Positions 1 to 11,098 of a DNA stretch of 64,000 bases are shown here, in pieces. Origin of the DNA: Piezodorus guildinii (lineage: Eukaryota > Arthropoda > Insecta > Hemiptera > Pentatomidae); assembly GCA_023052935.1 (NCBI GenBank), contig CM041294.1, positions 88,582,616-88,646,615 of the forward strand, written 5' to 3'. A program made the translations under genes and the position numbers. Within the stretch, counting starts at the first letter, position 1. Each line of letters starts with the position of its first letter. The notes under the pieces were generated by a model. It worked only from the letters and a program-made list of their open reading frames with translations. It made no database searches and had not been told where the DNA came from.

Positions 1-63
1 CTTCTGAAGCCGAGGACACTCCAAAGGCTTAGGATGCTTCCGTAGGCGGGAGCTTTAATTGTT

Positions 64-3000
64 CTAGGTGCACCGTACGTCTCTTTTTGGGTCAGTTAAG
101 CTCTCAATTGTGACCAAATTATGCTCCCTAATCACAACCACGCGGAAGGGACCCTCGTAACGCCGAAGTTCCTTCCCCTGATTAGTTCCGACCCGACGGT
201 ACACCACCGTACCGATTTTGACGAGACCCATCAGATCCCGAACCCCGAGATTATGGCGCGCGACCCGTCGCTGTTTCTCCCGCTCAATGCGATCGCGAAC
301 CGTAAGCCAGAGTTTCCGCAGCGCAAGGCAGTTGCTCACGATTTCTCCCTCGCCCGCCGTTGCACCGCGACAATCCCGCCGACGACCCTGTAGTCCAAAA
401 AGGATCTCGAAAGGAGTGAATTCGGTCACCGAGTGAACAGAGTGATTATACGCGACGATCGCGCGTTCCATAGCCACGTCCGGCTCCAACTGAAAGACCC
501 TAATGTGATCGCTAAGGGTGCTGTGAAGCCTCTCGATACCCCCGCGACTCTTCGGATGTCCCGGGGTGTTAAGATGCCATAGGACCCCCAAGAGCTTCAT
601 CTCCTCCCTGATATTGGCATTATCGAACTCCCGACCACTGTCAGAGGAAATACTGCCGGGCACACCGTAAAATTGGAACCAAATCCAGAGTGCGCGCAAC
701 ACCGCCTCCGCCGTACGCTCCTGAATGGGATACGCCATCGCGACTTTGCTGAAGAGATCCAGCACCGTGACCCACTTAAATCCCTTCCAGGTAAAGGTAT
801 CGACCTGCAGATCACTGAGCGCAGCGGCCGCAGTAGGAGTCTCCTCCTGAACCGCCCGGGGTGGATGCCGATCATATTTCGCGCGCATGCACACATCACA
901 ATTCCCGATAGCCTCCTGGATGGTACGCTTCATCCCCCGCCAATAATACCGCCGGCGCAACGCGTGCAACGTTTCGTTCAGCCCCCGGTGGTTCGTCTTG
1001 CCCTGGTGGTAAGCGAGCGTAACCTCCCGTTGACGTTCCTCATCGTGTATGGTTTCTACCAGCATTGAGCAACGGATAAACGTCCGGTCAATCCCGATGC
1101 GTTCTGTCCGCCACAAGCGTTGAATCCGCTCCCAGACCACAGCGTTACCGACGTATAAGTAATGGGTCTGACCCGGCTTCGACGCGTCGGCGAGCGCCCT
1201 ACAGATCTGTTCCTCCCCGACGGTGGGTTGAGACCAGATAGTCACAACCGAACAACCGGCAACCCGCTGAAAGTCGAGCTTCAGCAGCCCCGAAGTCCTC
1301 GTCTTCCAGACGATCTGGCGGCGCTTATCGTTTACAATTTCGTCGAGTTCTTCCATGGCCACCGGACGCCCCTCATTAGAGCCCTCGTCGCCCGACGGCG
1401 CAGCCTCATTCGAAATCCCCTCCGCGGAAGGTGGCTGCTCCTCCCCCGGGGTCCATTCCCTCAAGAACTGACGAACATCTCGCAACGGCCTGCCCCGATC
1501 CTCCTCCACGGCATTAACCATGAGCGCCCTGGAAAGCCAGTCCGCGACCACATTTTCCTTACCTGGCTTGTACACGACCTCCATATTGTATTGCCCAAGG
1601 AGTTCCTTCCACCGCGTAACCCTCGCAGACGATTCCTTGAGCTTCCCAACCCATTGGAGAGGGCGATGATCGGTCTGAACCCGAAATCGTCTCCGAATAC
1701 GTAAGGCCTGAAGTGATCGACAGCCCAGACAATCCCGAGGAGTTCCCTCTCCAAAGCGCTATAACGGGCCTCCGCCTCCGTGAGGCGCCTACTGGCATAC
1801 GCGATGGGCCGCTCCCCCCGCTCGCTGTCTTGAGACAGTACCGCACCCAGGGCGTATTCGCTAGCGTCCGTAGTGATCGTAAACTGTTTGAAAAAATCGG
1901 GGAACGCGAGCACCGGCTCACGCTGTAGATGCTCTATGCACCGGCGAACCTTGTCCGCGATATCAGGGGTCATCACCAACTTATTCCCTTTCCGAAGTAA
2001 ATTATTAAGAGGCACGAGATATGTAGCCATAGCCGGCACAAAACGGCGGTAATAATTTAATGCGCCCAGTAACCGACGGACACCCTTAACCTCGGTCGGT
2101 ACGGCGATCCGCTGTAAGGCGGCAACCTTCTGGGCATCCGGTTTCACTCCTTCCGCCGAGATGGTGTGGCCCAAAAAATTTATCTCCCGCAGGCCCAGGG
2201 TCGACTTCTCCGGAGAAAGGCGGAGACCAAAATCCCGCATACGACGAAAGACAGCCCTCAGATGTTCCACGTGTTCCCGATCCGACCTACTGAAGACCAA
2301 AAGATCATCCATATACACCTGACACACGGACTCATCCAGACCCCTCAAGAATTCATCCATAAGCCGCTGAAAAGTGATAGGGGCATTCTTAAGGCCAAAC
2401 GGCATCCGTGTAAACTCATAGTGGCCCCTCTCGAATGTAAACGCGGTCTTATGTTGGTCACGAGGGTGCATTTGGATCTGATGATACCCCGCCTTTAGGT
2501 CCAAGGTACTAAAAATTCGCGCACCTCCCAACCGGTCCAAAATGTCCTCGAAGCGCGGTATTGGATATTTTTCGTCGACCGTATTCTCATTGAGCCTCCG
2601 GTAGTCGATGACGACCCGATACTTCTCCCTCGAATCCCCCGGCGAACTCTTCTTCTTCACGGCCCACAACGGACTATTATAAGGAGAAGTGCTGTCCACG
2701 ATAGTACCCTGCCGCCGTAAATCATCCAGCTCCTCTCGAATATGCCTGCGGAGAGCCTGCGGGAATCGCCGTTCTTTAATGTAAGTGACCCGCTCCTGTT
2801 TAAGGGGGATTTCGTGTACCGTCCTCCCGGTCGTCCCCAGAACATCCCCCTCTTTAAAAAAAATGTCATCAAACTCGGCAAGGATAGACGCCTTCCAATC
2901 CTCCACCTGATTCACCGCCCCTATACGTGTTTTGCCGTCTCCCACCATGCGGGTATAGGAATATCTTTTCCCCCCAATTCTTATATCCCACTGGCCCCCT

Positions 3001-3377
3001 TGATTTCGGATCCGCGCACCTACCGCGCCCAGTAAGTCATTCCCTATAATGACTCCGTAATCCCGCGGCATCTTAGCGACAACATGCACCGATAAACCGC
3101 CACCGCGATCCCCCCAGGTGTGCAAATCCATGTCGGTTTTCCCCTCTACACTGCGGGGCCCCCCTAGGGTGATCAATTGACATTGGCATACCTGAACCTG
3201 GAGTGCCCTCTCTCCGCCGCTCCACTTCTCTAACGCCTCTCTGCATGCGATGGTACACGAGCTCCCGGTGTCCACCAGACATGCGACTCCCTCCACGCTG
3301 ATGATAGGCAGACCGCCGCTCCCACCTCTCGCGTGGTAACTCACCAACGTGCGGTTGCCTCTCTGCTGGTACGCTCC
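64..3377 (-). pseudogene. Gypsy pol: protease, RT, RNase H, integrase, one frameshift
   Basis: This is the polyprotein for reverse transcription and integration of the element. In order: aspartic protease with LVDTGSS near 3285; reverse transcriptase with VYMDDLLVFS near 2310; RNase H with TTDAS and ERELLG (about 1900-1730); zinc-binding H..H..CDVC near 1010-880; and an integrase core whose acidic residues lie in LQVDTF, SSDSGREF and GGIERLH. The last two acidic residues are 35 apart, as in D,D35E integrases. A one-base shift near 1695, just after the RNase H ERE motif, moves the C-terminal part to another frame, which then stays open to the TAG at 64-66. No chromodomain is seen after the integrase. 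The protease segment is in frame with upstream gag, separated only by one TGA. Confidence 0.9.
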
Positions 3378-4620
3378 TCAGATTTCGTCGCGGGAAGACG
3401 TCGCCGCCGCTTCTTGTCGTCTCCATACACTTTTCCTGCTGCGATGGCCGCCTCCTCGGACAGGAACGTCTGACTCTGTCTCCGTATCTGCTGTCTCGGA
3501 TCCTCTAGAAGATTCACTCGCTGATCCGACCGCCCTCCTCATGAACCTTCTTGGACGAACATTTTGAGCATTGATCTCCATAGGTTCTGGCTGGTTTGTA
3601 TCCCGACGCCGGTACATGTGGGGACAATGTCGTGCTAGATGTCCCTCTGTTCCGCATTCGAAGCACCGCGTGCGCGGACACTGGGCTACAAGGTGTCCGA
3701 TCTTGCCACACCCATGGCACTTACGATCTTCTCGCCGTCCACTGTTTCGTGGTCTCATCTGGCCTGACCGTCTCTCTCCTTGCTGGGGTCTATCTCTTCT
3801 CGCTTCTCGGTACTCTCTCTCTCGTCTTTTCCATGTCGGAGCAACCCTTGGCTGGGTGTAGGCAACTCTCGTCCAACCTGGTTCTTCTATATCCATTCGG
3901 GATTCCTCCTCTCTGGCACTGGCGTCCATCATTTCTTGTGCACAGTCGATGAACGAGCGCTCTCTCGGGAACCCTTCTCGTTTGCCGGTTTCTTTCGCCA
4001 GCTGCACCTTTAACATAATCGCCAGGAAATCCATTCTGAAGTGGACCTCCTCGACACTCGCAGTCTCTCTCATTTTTTCAGTTATGCGGTTAAACTTCGT
4101 AAGCAGTTCTCCCGCATACTGGCCATTAGACTGACGCGGCTTCTTCGATTCCCTAAGCATGTGGAACGCATCTTCTTCGGGGGCCCATCTTCCCCCTCCA
4201 TAGGCCTTCTTCAGTCGTTCCTTCACGATGCCCCAGGGTGTCTCCTCGTCCCCTGGATATGGTTCAGGATGTTCCTCTTGACCCTGCAGACCACTGCGGC
4301 CTTCAATGCTTTAGCATCCTCCCCATCTAGGAGGTTTTCGGATACTTTTGAGATGATCCTAGCCATCAGACGATCGCACCTTTTAAAAAATGATTTAACT
4401 CACCAATCTCCCCGGTGAATCTGTCGAGGTCGGAGATGGCTTTTCTCAGATCCTGGGCGGTTGCGGTTTGGACTTTTATCCATTCCAATGTCGTCCTGTG
4501 CGCCTGCGCCAACGAAACTTCCGGAAGTGGCGGAAGTACATTTGTCGCCGCCGGTGCTGGTTCGGTTGGTGGTACGTTCAGAACTGCCGGTCTCAGCACT
4601 ACATTTTCCGCCATGATCAC
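3378..4620 (-). pseudogene. Gypsy gag with two CCHC zinc knuckles, frameshifted
   Basis: Gag is the structural nucleocapsid protein that packages the element RNA. The probable start is the ATG at 4615-4617 or 4609-4611. The first 80 or so codons are in one frame and the remainder (from about 4380) is in another. The shift sits in an A-run around 4385-4391. The C-terminal half carries two classical knuckles, CHGCGKIGHLVAQC and CFECGTEGHLARHC (about 3720-3630). An Arg/Glu-rich stretch precedes the knuckles and a Ser/Arg-rich tail follows them. The frame ends at TGA 3380-3378, and pol continues in the same frame immediately beyond it. That layout would suit stop-codon readthrough, but a simple nonsense change is equally possible. 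Confidence 0.85.
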
Positions 4621-4754
4621 TATTTAGGCTAATTTGAACGGAGAGAGAGAAAGAGAAAGAAAAAAAAATAATAAAATAACAATAAAACTGAAGATTTCCA
4701 GACGCGGAAAATAATAATAGAAAGAAGAAAAAAAAAGAATATACTGTCTAAAGG

Positions 4755-4772
4755 TCCCGGGTTTCGGCACCA
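4755..4772 (-). other. Primer-binding site, tRNA-Phe type
   Basis: The plus strand reads TCCCGGGTTTCGGCACCA, which equals the 3' end of eukaryotic tRNA-Phe (acceptor strand TTTCGGCA plus CCA). On the element strand this is the complementary primer site, starting TGGTGCCG. It lies 4-5 bases inside the presumed LTR edge, between the LTR and gag. Confidence 0.85.
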
Positions 4773-4776
4773 CTTA

Positions 4777-4945
4777 TGAGCTGGCCAATATAAAACTTAA
4801 AAAAAATAAGGAAAAGGGGCGCAATAACAACTCACTTGATGGCTAGTCAAACACTGATTTATTGATACATATAATCCCCTATATATACTTTTCAAAGTGT
4901 TTACATCAGGTGAGTTGGAATTAAGGCTGATAGTCTGCCTTATCA
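4777..4945 (-). repeat. Probable 5' LTR of the Gypsy element
   Basis: This AT-rich stretch begins TGAGCTGGCC (plus strand) just outside the primer site. Read on the minus strand it holds a TATATATA box followed by an AATAAA signal, as expected for U3-R. The distal edge is a guess (a TCA near 4945), because the other LTR is not in the window. Confidence 0.5.
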
Positions 4946-4954
4946 GACCTTAAC

Positions 4955-4962
<8 letters not shown>

Positions 4963-5016
<54 letters not shown>
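4963..5016. repeat. (TA)n microsatellite
   Basis: Uninterrupted TA dinucleotides between the Gypsy LTR and the 162-aa ORF. Confidence 0.97.
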
Positions 5017-5017
<1 letters not shown>

Positions 5018-5061
5018 GGCTCCTTCCATTCGACACACACAAGTTTCTCTTATCAGCCACT

Positions 5062-5550
5062 ATGCATTCAGCCGTAGTTGATTTCCAGGGATATTTCTCA
5101 TCTTCTAAAAAGTTAATTGTTAAAGAGCTGAGCATTGTTTCAATCAGCCACGGCTCATCATATCATTGGTTTTTTCAACCACCTCAAGATGATGAAGAAG
5201 CCAGACATTCCAGGACCAATCGATGGGTGAAACAGAACATTCATGGGCTAGACTGGGACTACGGCGATGTTTCTTATATTAATTTGCCTCATTTCCTTCG
5301 TAGTTGTACAAGAGACTATGACGTATTATATGGAAAGGGAGAGGAAAAATGCAAGTTTATAGGAGAACTCGTCGTTAGACCAGTCTATGATTTGCAGACG
5401 TTTAATTGCCCGAACTTGAGCAAGCTTGATAATGAGCAGATAGCTTGTCATTTTCATACAAATACTTCCTTCGTCTGCTCATTGAATCAAGCCCATCGTT
5501 TGGCCTCGTGGGTCAGAAGGAATTCTGTAGCTGTAAATTATTTAAAATAG
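5062..5550 (+). CDS. Intact 162-aa ORF of an uncharacterised arthropod family
   Basis: An uninterrupted frame from ATG to TAG without introns, unusual in this heavily decayed region. The N-terminus (HSAVVDFQGYF, then a strand ending IVKELSIV) and later segments (WVKQNIHGLDWDYGDV, VLYGKGEEKCKF, VYDLQTFNCP, a Cys/His tail CHFH...C) resemble short proteins that recur in many arthropod and other invertebrate genomes, often near transposons. From memory these look like a degenerate RNase H/DEDD exonuclease-like fold, with DFQG where a DxE motif would be; this is inference and unverified. AATAAA-like signals follow the stop (about 5624). It could be a retrocopy or part of an unrecognised mobile element. 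The coding call is fairly firm; the function is unknown. Confidence 0.6.
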   Translation: MHSAVVDFQGYFSSSKKLIVKELSIVSISHGSSYHWFFQPPQDDEEARHSRTNRWVKQNIHGLDWDYGDVSYINLPHFLRSCTRDYDVLYGKGEEKCKFIGELVVRPVYDLQTFNCPNLSKLDNEQIACHFHTNTSFVCSLNQAHRLASWVRRNSVAVNYLK

Positions 5551-6368
5551 TAAATAATTTTTTGTATTGTATAGTATTTTATTTTATTTTATTTTTTTTT
5601 CATCATATTGTATATTATTTCAAAATAAACCATATATATTTTGTACTCATTTTTTTTTGTTTTACCTTTATTCTCTTTAATGGTATTAATTCAAAAAACA
5701 AAAAAAAAAGGTGTACAATTTTACTTCTTAAGTATCAATGAATGAACTTGAAATCAAACAGCTGAGTAAGTAAAGGTATAACATTTATCAAAGACGACCA
5801 ACACCGGATTCTATATCTTAAATGGCTCGAGGCGAGACAGATTACCATGTTCCTGACACTGTTAATGTCAATGACGTCCACTTGCCGTCTCATACGAGGC
5901 GGGGGACAGACAGATGTTCCCGCCACCGTGGGCAAGGAAGCCCACTCGCCGTCCTCTAGACACAGGCAACGACCCCAAAACAGCCTCAAACTACTCAAGG
6001 ACACCCCCCCTCGCCCTAACATAACACCCCCCTCGCCCGCACAAGGTCGGTCAATGACCTCTCAAGGTCAACATTCACCCTACTACAGCATGATATTGCT
6101 CCTCAAGGTCAGAGTCCTAAAAAATTCCTCAAGACGCCTTTATCAACTACTCAGGATAACCAATAAATTCATTTTTTCAAAACATTTAATTTCATTGCTT
6201 TCTCAAAGTCCCATTTTATATCTCTTATTTCCTTCCAACGATATCTTAAATGTGTCGAAAAATAATCGACATTTGCCAACCAATGTCTGATATTAAGTCC
6301 TGACATATTTCCCATATCGACGTGATAAGGCACACTTCTTCACAACCTCACTTATCATGGTAAGTAGG
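5551..6368. other. Spacer without a recognisable gene
   Basis: T-rich and A-rich runs to about 5740, then a locally GC-richer patch (about 5870-6060) with short inverted bits and C-runs. The patch is open on both strands only by chance. No domain, RNA or repeat was recognised. Confidence 0.5.
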
Positions 6369-6410
6369 TATATAAAATAATATAATGTGCTAGCTCCAAC
6401 AGTCGGAGAG
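6369..6410 (+). promoter_or_regulatory. TATA box and initiator of the LDLa/mucin gene
   Basis: TATATAAAATAA at 6369-6380 is followed 32 bases after its first T by ACAGTC at 6399-6404, which resembles the arthropod initiator (TCAGT). This is the canonical spacing. A short AUG-rich leader and a signal-peptide exon follow. Supported by pattern only. Confidence 0.55.
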
Positions 6411-6420
6411 ATGATATCCA

Positions 6421-6456
6421 ATGATCATGAGAGCTCTGGTGTTGTTGTTTTTTTTT
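6421..6456 (+). CDS. Exon 1 (signal peptide) of the LDLa/mucin gene
   Basis: ATG at 6421 (or 6427) encodes MIMRALVLLFFF and is followed directly by a consensus donor GTAAGT at 6457. The exon ends in phase 0. The next open exon on this strand with a good acceptor (17882) also starts in phase 0, and its first residues (VGCCGVQW) extend a hydrophobic core into a plausible signal-peptide cleavage region. An upstream ATG at 6411 is in another frame and would be a short upstream ORF. The link to exon 2 across an 11.4-kb transposon-filled intron is inference. Confidence 0.5.
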
Positions 6457-6689
6457 GTAAGTATACTATTTAATAATAATATTTTTTTATTTATTCTGGG
6501 ACAAGTCCCTTCAGAATAATATAACAGGAAATAAATGGGGTCTTAAGACTAGAGTCCTAGAAATTCGACAGAATCGGGACAGAAATTCGAACCAAAAGAT
6601 TTTAGACCAAGTGCCTGCTTAAATGGGACTTATAAACTGCTAACATAATTTATTAATAACAAGCTAAAATCTCATTTAAATGATCACAA

Positions 6690-7520
6690 TTTAATGACTG
6701 ATGAACAGTTAGGGACGAGAGAGAACGCGAAGGGATGCAAGGAATTACTTGTCATTGATAGTTCATAGTACAGAACAAGAAGCGCAACATTTCCATAGCC
6801 TGGATAGAGTTCCAGAAGGCATATGATTCAGTGCCCCACAATAGGCTATTGGAAAGTCTACATATTCATAAGGAAGACAAAGCCATAATTGAACTGCTAT
6901 AACGCCTTATGAACTTGTGGAAAGTTTCTCTGATGATGCCTGGTAATACAGAACAGCTATGCAACAAAAAAATACCTATTACTAGAGGTATATTTCAGGG
7001 TGACTCTCAAAGCCCTCTATGGTTCTGTTATGCTATCAACCCTTTGAGTGGAATGTTGAACTCATCAGGAAAGGGTTATCATCTCGAACAGGAAACGTTT
7101 GTTTCCGATTCTCTTTAAATGGATCATATCAGATTGTACGCCAAGAATAAGAACGATCTGCAAAGCCTTCTGAGAAGTGGTAAGGATCTCCAGTGAAGAT
7201 ATTCAGATGAAGATGGGACTAGATGAATATGTAGTACTTCATATTCATAAAAGAAAGATGAAGGAATCAAGTAACATGGAATTAACTAAAAATGCTGTAA
7301 TCAATAGTTTGTATGAAAATGGCTCTTACAAGTGTCTATAATACAAACAACTTTTGGAATTTAGGAAAGATATAAAAAAGGTATTTGAAGAAAAATTCAA
7401 AAAACGAGTGAAGGTTGTCCTCGGAACATATCTTTCAGGGAAAAATGTCATAAAATCTTTTAATATATGGGCAATTCCAGCATTAATATTGTAATGTATT
7501 GAGGATACTGAGGGGAATTT
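6690..7520 (+). pseudogene. Non-LTR reverse transcriptase relic
   Basis: Scattered frames spell out an RT domain. Around 6700 is a segment resembling the EQxGxRxxxxGCKxxLLID motif; at 6795-6860 IAWIEFQKAYDSVPHNRLL; at 6975-7060 ITRGIFQGDSQSPLWFCYAINPLS. Downstream a DHIRLYAKN segment stands where the catalytic block should be, followed by a YKYLG-like block. The GIFQGDS wording is typical of LINEs abundant in cnidarians and some invertebrates, not of the Jockey or R1 elements elsewhere here. Many stops and shifts; both ends are lost. It lies inside the presumed intron of the LDLa/mucin gene. Confidence 0.75.
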
Positions 7521-8096
7521 ATAATTAAATAATTTTAATATTATACAATTAAAAATAACGAACCTTTGTCGGCAAAACATCAAAAGGCGTTTACCTCAAT
7601 GGGGTCCCCAAGTAATATGTATCTTTGGAAACTTCCTAGATACTTGGACAAAGGACCCGAGGCATGGGGCACTTCCCAGATCAGCCCCGCCCGAGGTGAC
7701 GACGATGAGGAGAAGATTCGAAAAGGGGAGTCAAGTTCTATCCTCAAGAAGATGTGAGTCGGGTTTCATCTAGAAGAAGAGATGTCCGTCTGGGGGTCAG
7801 AGAGAGCAGCTGGAGATCTGAGAGCCTAGAACGAACGCCTGAGACAATTTCCACCTCCGCCAGCCGACAAAGTGTCAGAAGGTAATCTTTTATTATAATA
7901 TTGTTTGGCAAAATATTGGAGCAAACAACGGTAAGTTGGGTTTCAATTTACACTGTAATTTACTGTATATAATTCAATTTACTGTTATTACACTGTAATT
8001 GCCAATAGCTAGGCAAGGCTGGTCTTGCTTAACTTTTCTTAAGTTATTTTTTTCCCCCCTCATCTGGTTATTATTTAATTATTTTCCTTACATGAA
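7521..8096. other. LINE 5' region or unclassified sequence
   Basis: Contains TTTGTCGGC (7565) and its complement GCCGACAAA (7861) about 300 bp apart, possibly a short inverted repeat. Directly upstream of the LINE ORF1 fragment, so part may be its 5' untranslated region. No gene seen. Confidence 0.35.
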
Positions 8097-8117
8097 ATGC
8101 GATATTATCATCAAGTA

Positions 8118-8523
8118 ATGTCCTCCAAATCTTCAACTAAAATATCTAGATCTAGTGGTTCAATCACGTCTCCTACGAAACAAAGACCCCGCCGTGATAC
8201 TAATAAAAGATTACAAGGAACACCTTCAGGTACTAATTCAGAATCTGAACCACAACCTGACACATCGTCACAAGGGATGACTGACGAATCACCGTTTTTC
8301 ACCCCAAATCCTTTTCAGATTTTACATAATGAAAAAGAAAACATGGAATCTGCTCCTATACCTAGTGAACAACGATCCCCTCCAATATTTGTCAAAACTA
8401 TTAAAAATTTCCAGTTGTTGTGTGCACAATTGAAAAAATTACCGACTCTACCAGCTACTACTGTATAAGTAGAATTAATGACACCAAAATATCTTCTACT
8501 ACTGCCAAGACATATAGAAAAAT
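8118..8523 (+). pseudogene. Jockey-like LINE ORF1, N-terminal part (left half of split copy)
   Basis: From ATG 8118 the frame is Ser/Thr/Pro-rich, then reads PPIFVKTIKNFQLLCAQL and, after one TAA, TKISSTTAKTYRKI. The same order (PPIYV, NIRDF, then IYKKL) occurs in the LINE at 55-60 kb. The match stops exactly at AAAAAT (8518-8523), where the (AC)n-cored element begins. The frame resumes after the second AAAAAT at 16184-16189. The two halves are therefore one LINE copy split by a 7.66-kb insertion. Confidence 0.8.
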
Positions 8524-8648
8524 CTGGTGCGGGCAACACACGACTTTCACTTACCACCATTTTTAAACTCAATGAAAGAATTTTCAAATACACTTAAAGA
8601 TAAAAATACGTGAAACTATTAAAGAATTAATTAAATTGAATTTATATA

Positions 8649-8856
8649 TAGCATTTCCAAGTCAATTGTAACCTTTTCCAAGTCAAATGTAACTTTTTCC
8701 AAGTCAAATGTAACCTTTTCCAAGTCAAATGTAACCCTTTCCATTTCAAATGTCACCTTTTCCAAGTCAAATGTAACTTTTTCCATTTCAAATGTCACCT
8801 TTTCCATTTCAAATGTTACCTTTTCCAAGTCAAATGTCACCTTTTTCTTCACTTCT
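8649..8856 (-). repeat. 21-bp minisatellite, left arm
   Basis: About nine 21-bp units. On the minus strand each reads as a heptad of the form KVTFDLE or KVTFEME. It is the inverted copy of 15206-15413. Confidence 0.92.
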
Positions 8857-9099
8857 AGCCTTAAATATTCCGTTTTATTTATTTATTTATTAAAAAATAA
8901 TTAGTTTAATTAAAATTATGACTATTTTAATAATTTTGGCATATCATATCACTGTTTTTTTTAGATATTTGATATCAAGTTCTGTTTTTACGAACTTATA
9001 TTTAAAAAAAATATTTAGTTTTAAAATAGTTGTTGATTTTAAATTTTTAGAGGGGAGGGATAGTTTTTGGGAATAATTAATGTGTTTTCGGGTATTATA

Positions 9100-10023
9100 A
9101 TGACGTTTTTCAAGATGTATTTTTTATCGCTCGCGTGCATATTAACTCGCATTTACTTTTAATGTTTTTTATTGATGTAGGGATTAATTAATATGTTTTC
9201 GGGTATTATGATTACGTTTTTCGAACTGTATTTTTTATCGCTCATGCGTATTTCAACTTAAATTTACTGTTAATGTTTTTTATTGATATACGGATTAATT
9301 ATTGTGCTTTCGGGTGGTTATGATTACGTTTTTCGAGCTGTATTTTTTATCGCTCATGCGTATTTCAAATCGCATTTACTTTCAATGTTTTTTATTGATA
9401 TAGGGATGAATTATTGTGTTTTCGGGTGGTTATGATTACGTTTTTCGAGCTGTATTTTTTATCGCTCATGGATATTTCAACTCGCATTTACTGTTAACGT
9501 CTTTTATTGATATAGGGTTGAATTATTGTGTTTTCAGGTGGTTATGATTACATTTTTTGAGCTCTATCCTTTATCGCTCATGCGTATTTCAACTTGCACT
9601 TACTTATAATGTTTTTTATTGATATAGGCATTAATTGTTGTGTTTTCGGGTGGTTATGATTACGTTTTTTGAGCTCTATCTTTTATCGCTCTTGGATATT
9701 TCAACTTGCATATACTGTTAACGTCTTTTATTGATATAGGGATGAATTATCGTGTTTTCGGGTGGTTATGATTACATTTTTTGAGCTCTATCCTTTATCG
9801 CTCATGCGTATTTCAACTTGCACTTACTTATAATGTTTTTTATTGATATAGGCATTGATTGTTGTGTTTTCGGGTGGTTATGATTACATTTTTTGAGCTC
9901 TATCTTTTATCGCTCTTGAATATTTCAACTTGCATTTACTGTTAACGTCTTTTATTGATATAGGGATTAATTATTGTTCTTTCGGGTGGTTATGATTACG
10001 TTTTTCGAGCTGTATTTTTTATC
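9100..10023. repeat. About 113-bp tandem repeat, left arm
   Basis: Roughly eight units containing TTTTTATTGATATAGGG, GGGTGGTTATGATTACG and TTTTTTATCGCTCATGCG. The array continues at 13053-13400 beyond the LTR insertion and is inverted at 13965-14960. Confidence 0.93.
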
Positions 10024-10430
10024 AGTTAATGAATCACACACAGTGAAGATATTAATAATAATGCTTTTATTATCAGAACAAAATATATATTCAGAATACA
10101 ATAAACTGTGCTGAGGAGTTAGGGTGACTACAAGTGTACATTCCGAGGTCTCCTTCTATGAGTGTGACACAAGTAAATGTTACAACTAGAGTGATGAGTT
10201 TTGAGGATCAAAAGGTATATATAGCAAGGTTTTGTAGAGGGGATAAGGATTCGGCATGGGTACCTCAAAGCAAGTGCTTCCAGATGGTTGGGTCCTAAGT
10301 ACAGGTATGTGTTCTTTGTCGGTACTTGGTCTGTCCTTTCTAGGTTTATGGGTGACACCCTCAGGTATAGAAAAGGAAGTTATTAATAATTACTGTATAT
10401 TATTTATAAGTTAAGTCTCATTCTATAAAC
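10024..10430 (-). repeat. 3' LTR of the Gag-only element
   Basis: A 407-bp copy, with one extra A near its inner edge compared with the 406-bp partner. Adjacent polypurine tract (minus strand AAGGGGGAGAGT, 10432-10444). Confidence 0.9.
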
Positions 10431-11052
10431 TACTCTCCCCCTTAAGCACGAAGCCCCTTGAGTGCAATGTTTAAGTTTGTCAGTTAATATTGTTATAATA
10501 AAGTAGTCCTTCAGCCGGAGGTTCTGGATAGGAAAGTGTATTGTAGGAAAGGATTCTACAGGAATGGGAACAGTGACATTTTTCCAAAGTTTACAATAAT
10601 TCTTAAGAATATAAATGTATACAATCAAAACTTTTTAAAAAAAACTTAATTACAATAATTGATGTTACATACAATAATTAATTAGTTTTACCAATCGTCA
10701 TTACATTATTCCTATAAAAATTTATACATTGTTAATAGTCTTGAAACTTATAAGTACAATTATATAAAACTAAAATTTCTCATTATTATCTATAAATAAT
10801 TAAAAACATAACCATAACACTAAATTAAACAAAAGCATGAACTATGTTGTTTTTTATTACAATCTATAAAACGTTTTCTCAATTTTTATATAAACATTTT
10901 TTTTTCTATTTATCTTATAAAGTTATTATTACCTATATATAGTTCTAAAAATAACATTTCAAATTAGTTTAAACAATTGACAATGAATATTAACATTAAG
11001 TACAACCATCAATATAATAAACAATACACTATTATAAATATTTTTATTTCTT

Positions 11053-11083
<31 letters not shown>

Positions 11084-11098
11084 CTATCAATTTTAAAA

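Larger units (their letters stand above)
1..4945 (-). mobile_element. Ty3/Gypsy LTR retrotransposon, incomplete at window edge
   Basis: The element reads on the minus strand: 5' LTR (about 4945-4777), primer-binding site, gag, protease, reverse transcriptase, RNase H and integrase. The integrase-before-LTR order places it in Ty3/Gypsy. The 3' LTR and polypurine tract are not seen and must lie left of base 1. The internal region is visibly GC-rich and strongly codon-biased compared with the AT-rich flanks, so it arrived with a composition unlike its host region. It carries one frameshift in gag, one in the RNase H region and a TGA between gag and pol. It is otherwise well preserved, so it looks recent. 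The right LTR edge is approximate because the partner LTR is missing. Confidence 0.88.

Noticed and set aside
64..4620. Plus-strand frames over the Gypsy element
   Set aside because: Shadows of the GC-rich minus-strand gag and pol.
8631..8852. Stand-alone protein-coding gene for the heptad repeat
   Set aside because: It is a minisatellite at a transposon tip, starts with a non-ATG codon and its stop lies in flanking DNA. Kept only as a finding.
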